A stretch of 64,000 nucleotides of DNA from contig NC_067294.1 of assembly GCF_020740795.1 (NCBI RefSeq), forward strand, positions 1,550,001-1,614,000. Reading direction: 5' to 3'. Position 1 is the stretch's first letter, and each line of letters opens with the position of its first letter. The DNA comes from Apus apus (lineage: Eukaryota > Chordata > Aves > Apodiformes > Apodidae). The notes beneath the pieces were generated by a model. It was not told where the DNA came from and did no database searches. It worked only from the letters and a program-made list of their open reading frames with translations. The translations under genes and the position numbers were made by a program. Below, in pieces: positions 60,001-64,000 of this stretch.

Positions 60001-63000
60001 GTGACAAATTGAAGTTGTGCTCCAGCAGCAAAAGTGCAGCCTGGGAGGACAGACAGCTCCCATGGGAGAGGGCTGGACCAGTGGGCTCTGCCTGCAAAGG
60101 CCTCTGCTGAACGACACTGAGTGCAATGATCTGCTTCATGACACTGAGCCCACCAGGCTGCCAGCTGCTGCCTGCCCAGAGAACGGGCCCAGCCTTTCAC
60201 TGAGGTTTTTGTACCAACCAGCAGGTGAATCTGCATTAAAAATGGCTTAAAGCAAAAAGGAAGGAAGCAAAGTTAGAACAAACCACCCAGGGCACTACAG
60301 GGGTAAACCTAAAGGTGGTTAACTGTGCCCAGTGTTAGGAGTTAAATACAGAATTCCCAAGCTGCTCTGGAAACCAGGGGAAAAGTGCCTTCAAGCACAG
60401 GGCCAGCACCAGTGAGGCTCTGCAGGCAGTTCACTTGACTTAAAGCCAGCTACAAAACCCCAAACAAAAAAAGTCCCCCCAACTCCCACCTCGAGGCAAA
60501 GCCCCCTCACCTGGCAAAAAGTTAAAAAAACAACCACAACAAAAACAAACCAACAACCAAAACACAGAGGAGAAGTGGGGGACCCCCCACCACCCTGCCA
60601 TGATCCCCACCTTGGGGTGGGGGGGGAAGGATAGTGGGGAGCACTGGGGGACTCACCACCAGAGCGGGATGCAGAACAGCCCCGGGACCGTGAGCGCCAG
60701 CAGCAGCATCCGCCAGTCTCTGATGAAGTAAGCAAACAGTGGCAGCAACATGTAGCCAATTGCAAAAAATATGCAAACTCCTAACGTAGAGAATATAATA
60801 CGAACTGATTTGCCCAGAATTTCTGTGCCTGTTTAAAACAAGGGAGGTTGGATTAGCATTTTTAACTCTTTCTTGTCGATCACGACTAAATACTGCAGAT
60901 ACAAAAATAAAAATAAAAAATAATAAGCTAAACAGTCTTAGAAAAAGAGCAGTTTCCCTTGTCAGCCTTAAGGGACACTGCCAAGGAGTCCAAGGGATGA
61001 TCCTCATCACAGTGATATTAATCTGGGAGGACATTCCTCCAGATGTTGGTTGTGCGTCTCCCCTGGTGCTGCCATGGAAACACCAGTGAGACCAGTACCA
61101 TTTGGGCTCTCCCAGTGCCCCAGCAGCCTGGCACAGTCTGACACAAAACCATTTTCAATGCTAAACATAGTTGTAACAGCAACTTTGACAGTTTCTCTGT
61201 TATAACCACCAGTATTTGCTCACAGATCTAGCAGAGGATTCAGAGACCCATGGTTCATAGAATCATTACAGCTGGAAAAGACCTATAAGATCATCAAGTC
61301 CAACTGTTAACCCAGCACTGCCAAGTTGAGCAAGTTCTACTCTATGGCAAAGGTTGGCAAAGTACAAGAGAAACAGCTGACAGTGTCCTTCTCATGAAAT
61401 CTCCTTGTTCCCATCTGCTGGGAGCTTAAACGAGCAGGGAACAAAACTGAAAGCTGCTGTGTGGAAACACACCGGGAAACATGGACCCTCTGTGGTTTGT
61501 CCAACGACACTGGGATGAAGGAATCCCAGTTCTGGGTGATGGAGCACCCAGTCTGGCTCCCACCCATCAGAGGCAGATGCAAAGGCCTGAAGCTGCTGTG
61601 GTTCTAGCAGGACTGGCCTGCTGGGCAGCTACTGGGTACCCACACACAGGCTGAGCTTGGAGTGCAAGAGCTCATGTCACATTTTTGTCCTCTGTTTCAG
61701 CCTAGGAACAAGCACTTGGACAGCTAAAGCAGCTCAGCCCCTGAGCAGTAACTTGAACACATCTTTAAAGCCCCAGTGTTGTTTGGCACCACAGCACTTC
61801 CCTGCAGCACCAGGTCCCTCTGTCCCAGCTGCATTAGACAGCTTCTCCTTGTGGGAAGGACCGAGCAGAGAGGATCCCCGTGACCTCCATTCATCTCATT
61901 GCCAAAAGACTGAGCTCCATGACTGTACACGAACCCCAGCAGACCTACTGGGTGAATTGAAAGAGCTGCGAGGAACTGAAGGAGCTTCTCTCCCTCCTGG
62001 TCCTTTTCCCTGACTGGCAAATCTGCTTCTGTCCTGTCCAGCAGTTGCTGGGCTGCCCCATGGTGCTGGTGCCAGCGACAACCCAGGTCACCTGCAGCTT
62101 CCAAGGGGATTTTCAGCCAAGCCAGTGTTGCCCCTCCCAGCTTGCCTCCAGTGAGCATCTCCTGGTGCTGAGCACACCTGCATCCCCCAGCGAGGGCCCC
62201 ACGCTGCCCAGCTCCACAGCTGCAGACAAGGATCAGCTGCTGGGATGGAGGGAGCAGTGCCAAGGGTGATGGCAATGCCAAGGGACCTCCCTGCTGATGG
62301 CCTGACCCATCGCTGTGCTGACTCGTGGCTGCCTGGGGACTTGATGCCATGTCCCCTCTGTACCACTTATTTCATGCCATACTTCTCTGCTCTATTTTTC
62401 CTCCCTGTTAAAGCCTCACAGGGGTGGGAAAGAACAGCATTAACTGCTGGAGTATGGCTTTAATTTAGACTAGCTCACGTTACGACCTACACATCATCAT
62501 TTAGACACCACTGGTTTCAAATCTGACCTAAATGCAAGAGCTGTATTTAAAAGATGCATGTACACAAATCCCAGCTCCCCCCCAGTGCCTGCATCAGCCA
62601 CCCCAGCAATTCAGCCCGGCAGTTGCCTCTCCTGAAAAACCTCACTAGTGGGAGACTCTGCAAGGTCCCCCCCAACCCCCCTTCCCCACGGGGTCCCTGG
62701 GCAGTGGCTGCAGCCATGCAGCCTCTGGCTCTTTCTTCCTACAGCCCCTGTAGAAAACAAAATTAATCTTGGCCTCTAAAATTAGGGACTTTATTGCTAA
62801 CCTGGCCACTGAGATCAGTGACTTGATGGCTGGCAGGGCCTGACCACCCAGCTCCTCCACCCCAGTCCCCCTGTGCTGTGCCTGGAAAGGCTGGTTTGCT
62901 CCAGGGTTTTCACCCAGGTATGCACCAGCCCCTCTGCACGTGGGGAGAGGCAGGGAGACACCCAAATGCCTTCTCTGCCTCAGACCTGCTGCCTCTGATA

Positions 63001-63437
63001 ACAAACCCTGAACACTTCATGGAACTTCTTCTCTGAAGAGGAGGGCAATGGATGTTAATTCAGAGGCCTCCTGCTCTTGCCTTTTTCTCTAAACCTGTAG
63101 GAAGTATAGGCTTGAAGTATCCAAGAGCAAAAATAAATACATAAATAAATAATCATACTGGCCTAAATTAGGAATTGTACCAGTGAGGATTTACTGCTAA
63201 TGAAATAATGCAGGTTCAGAGGAGTGGGGAAAAATAAAACTACATTAAGCAAGTATTTAATCAAATGCAGACATATTCATACCCAGTATGAAGGCCACCA
63301 CGTAGTTAGATATCTGTCCCATCCCCACTATGAGAAAGAGCACTGTGAACATCTCCCAGCTGGTGGAGAAGATCTGCAGGAAGCTGAAGCCAGTCTGCAC
63401 AGCCATCGTCAAGAAAAGGATATTCTTCCTGCCAAAC
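50992..63437 (-). CDS. SLC22A4: SLC22A4 (OCTN1), ergothioneine/organic cation transporter, exons 3-10, 5' part outside window
   Basis: Plasma-membrane SLC22 transporter; in mammals it takes up ergothioneine and organic cations. Exons in the window (minus strand): 63283-63437, 60657-60828, 58032-58158, 56000-56100, 54788-55002, 53952-54134, 52243-52378, 50992-51067, together 1165 nt. All have GT-AG borders. Exons 1-2 (start codon, first helix, glycosylated loop) lie beyond the right edge; with exons of the usual 393 and 104 nt the product would be 553 residues. OCTN1 identity rests on [67 protein letters not shown] and [12 protein letters not shown], which agree with OCTN1 where OCTN2 differs. 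The GTEILGKS motif and PESPRWL are intact. Departures: YNVELYP instead of TAELYP, KVKC instead of KVKW, and C-terminus VTSM instead of ITAF. Confidence 0.94.
52243..52378 (-). CDS. SLC22A4: SLC22A4 exon 9
   Basis: 136 nt between TGTTCTGCCAG and AAATG|GTAAGG. It encodes [37 protein letters not shown] and EQMLKVK. The Leu of GILTLF is the site of the human L503F polymorphism; this bird has the Leu form. Confidence 0.95.
53952..54134 (-). CDS. SLC22A4: SLC22A4 exon 8
   Basis: 183 nt between TTTCTCCTCCAG and CTGG|GTGAGA. It encodes [40 protein letters not shown] and [18 protein letters not shown]. The conserved Glu of ELYP is kept, but the preceding pair is Asn-Val rather than Thr-Ala. Confidence 0.95.
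54788..55002 (-). CDS. SLC22A4: SLC22A4 exon 7
   Basis: 215 nt after CCTCAG, donor GAAG|GTACAG. It encodes [38 protein letters not shown] and [16 protein letters not shown]. Confidence 0.95.
56000..56100 (-). CDS. SLC22A4: SLC22A4 exon 6
   Basis: 101 nt between CTTTTTCCTTCAG and TTGTG|GTAAGG. It encodes [20 protein letters not shown] and [12 protein letters not shown]. It has the same length as exon 6 of SLC22A5, whereas human OCTN1 is two codons shorter here, so the two-codon loss looks specific to the mammalian side. Confidence 0.94.
58032..58158 (-). CDS. SLC22A4: SLC22A4 exon 5
   Basis: 127 nt after ACTTATTGCAG, donor GGAG|GTAGGT. It encodes [20 protein letters not shown] and [20 protein letters not shown]. 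The 3' half of the exon is locally CpG-rich (GCCCCCGCCGCGCTG). Confidence 0.95.
60605..60622. repeat. short GC hairpin next to SLC22A4 exon 4 donor
   Basis: CCCCACC-TTGG-GGTGGGG is a perfect 7-bp stem with a 4-base loop, in a G/C homopolymer-rich block 35 to 50 bases into intron 4. It could form in the pre-mRNA. No known function. Confidence 0.6.
60657..60828 (-). CDS. SLC22A4: SLC22A4 exon 4
   Basis: 172 nt after TTTAAACAG, donor GGTG|GTGAGT. It encodes [38 protein letters not shown] and [16 protein letters not shown]. The 3' part is much more GC-rich than the 5' part. Confidence 0.95.
61255..61330 (-). repeat. CR1 LINE 3' end fragment, SLC22A4 intron 3
   Basis: TTCATAGAATCATTACAGCT, GGAAAAGACCTATAAGATC and CAACTGTTAACCCAGCACTG match a CR1 3' terminus (AAAGACC subfamily) in reverse complement. 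About 75 bases remain. Confidence 0.8.
63283..63437 (-). CDS. SLC22A4: SLC22A4 exon 3
   Basis: 155 nt after acceptor TTTTGCAAAAG. The donor is CTGG|GTATGA, weaker than most here. It encodes [37 protein letters not shown] and [15 protein letters not shown]. This is the most 5' exon of the gene in the window. Confidence 0.95.
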
Positions 63438-63609
63438 CTTTTGCAAAAGATAAAAGATTATTATTGAAACTGCATGTATTTATGGGGTGGGGCTGTGTAA
63501 GAGAACACGAGGAAGCACAGCTCTCCAACCTCAAGTGACACAGCTTAGCACAACGTCAAGTCTGGTTCATGTTAAAGAATTTTGTTTATTGTTTTGATAA
63601 GCATTAAAA

Positions 63610-63651
<42 letters not shown>

Positions 63652-64000
63652 ATTTCCAAGGCCTGGGGAATAAACCAAGAAGAAAAATTAAAAGCAGAAA
63701 CTTCAGAGAGACTCTAGACAGGGTCTCAGGAGACTAGAGAACAGTACATAAGTGAGAGACACATGAAGGCTGCAAGACACACAGCTGGAAGTTAGGAAGT
63801 GATGGCTTTTAGGCTACTGGCATCTATATACTGCAACATCATGACACTTCAAATGCGTTAAATACGTTTATCAACTGGTTTCAGTCTCTCATCTGCTTCT
63901 CAGCATTAGAAATATGTTGCTTTTGCTTCTGGAAAGGTAGGAGCAAACTGACAGAGGGCTGTGCCAGCCGGGGCCAGGCTGCATGGCTCTGGGGAGAAGC
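63438..64000 (-). other. SLC22A4: SLC22A4 intron 2, partial
   Basis: Intronic sequence running to the window edge. It contains the TA microsatellite and nothing else recognised. Exon 2 is not reached. Confidence 0.7.
63614..63646. repeat. (AT)n microsatellite, 33 bases
   Basis: Uninterrupted alternating AT from 63614 to 63646, flanked by A runs. Self-complementary and probably length-polymorphic. Confidence 0.95.

Noticed and set aside
1-64000. CRISPR arrays, insertion sequences, prophage or operons
   Set aside because: The sequence is vertebrate with spliced genes and CR1 LINEs. No regularly spaced direct repeats or prokaryotic genes are present.

Overview
This window is vertebrate nuclear DNA, almost certainly from a bird. 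It carries at least ten 3' ends and fragments of CR1 LINEs (the dominant avian retrotransposon), with the typical terminal text TTCCAACCCAAACC followed by ATTCTGTGATTCT-type repeats. It also has compact introns, and CpG islands at promoters. No bacterial, viral or organellar genes are present.

Two real protein-coding genes were found. Both lie on the minus strand in tandem and are paralogues of the SLC22 (major facilitator) organic cation/carnitine transporter family. SLC22A5 (OCTN2, Na+/carnitine cotransporter) is complete: ten coding exons run from the ATG at 46956 down to the stop at 22859-22861. They sum to 1674 nt, or 557 codons plus stop, which is the usual OCTN2 length. SLC22A4 (OCTN1, ergothioneine/organic cation transporter) lies upstream and enters from the right edge. 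Exons 3-10 (63437 down to 50992) are in the window; exons 1-2 lie beyond 64000. Every shared exon between them has the same length and phase (155, 172, 127, 101, 215, 183, 136 nt) and all introns are GT-AG, which shows descent from a tandem duplication. The order A4 then A5 in the same orientation matches the mammalian 5q31 cytokine/IBD5 locus. By synteny PDLIM4 should lie to the right and IRF1 to the left.

Layout from left to right: 1-13.2 kb is intergenic with no recognisable gene, only small repeats and CR1 scraps. 13.3-13.7 kb and 15.25-15.8 kb are two CpG islands with no attached gene that I recognise. The second contains a triple GAAA-type interferon-response (IRF/ISRE) motif and two strong minus-strand splice donors, so it may be the promoter of an unannotated transcript in the position of mammalian IRF1-AS1. 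15.9-17.8 kb is a CR1 cluster. About 18.9-22.9 kb is probably the long 3' UTR of SLC22A5. 22.86-46.96 kb is SLC22A5, with a CpG-island promoter to about 47.5 kb. 47.5-51 kb is the short spacer plus the 3' UTR of SLC22A4. 51-64 kb is SLC22A4.

The two transporters work at the plasma membrane: OCTN2 retrieves carnitine for mitochondrial fatty acid oxidation, and OCTN1 takes up ergothioneine and organic cations. The residues known to matter in human OCTN2 (glycosylation Asn 57/64/91, Arg169, GTEILGKS 218-225, Arg282-Trp283, Arg399, Glu452, Pro478, C-terminal STAF) are all intact here.
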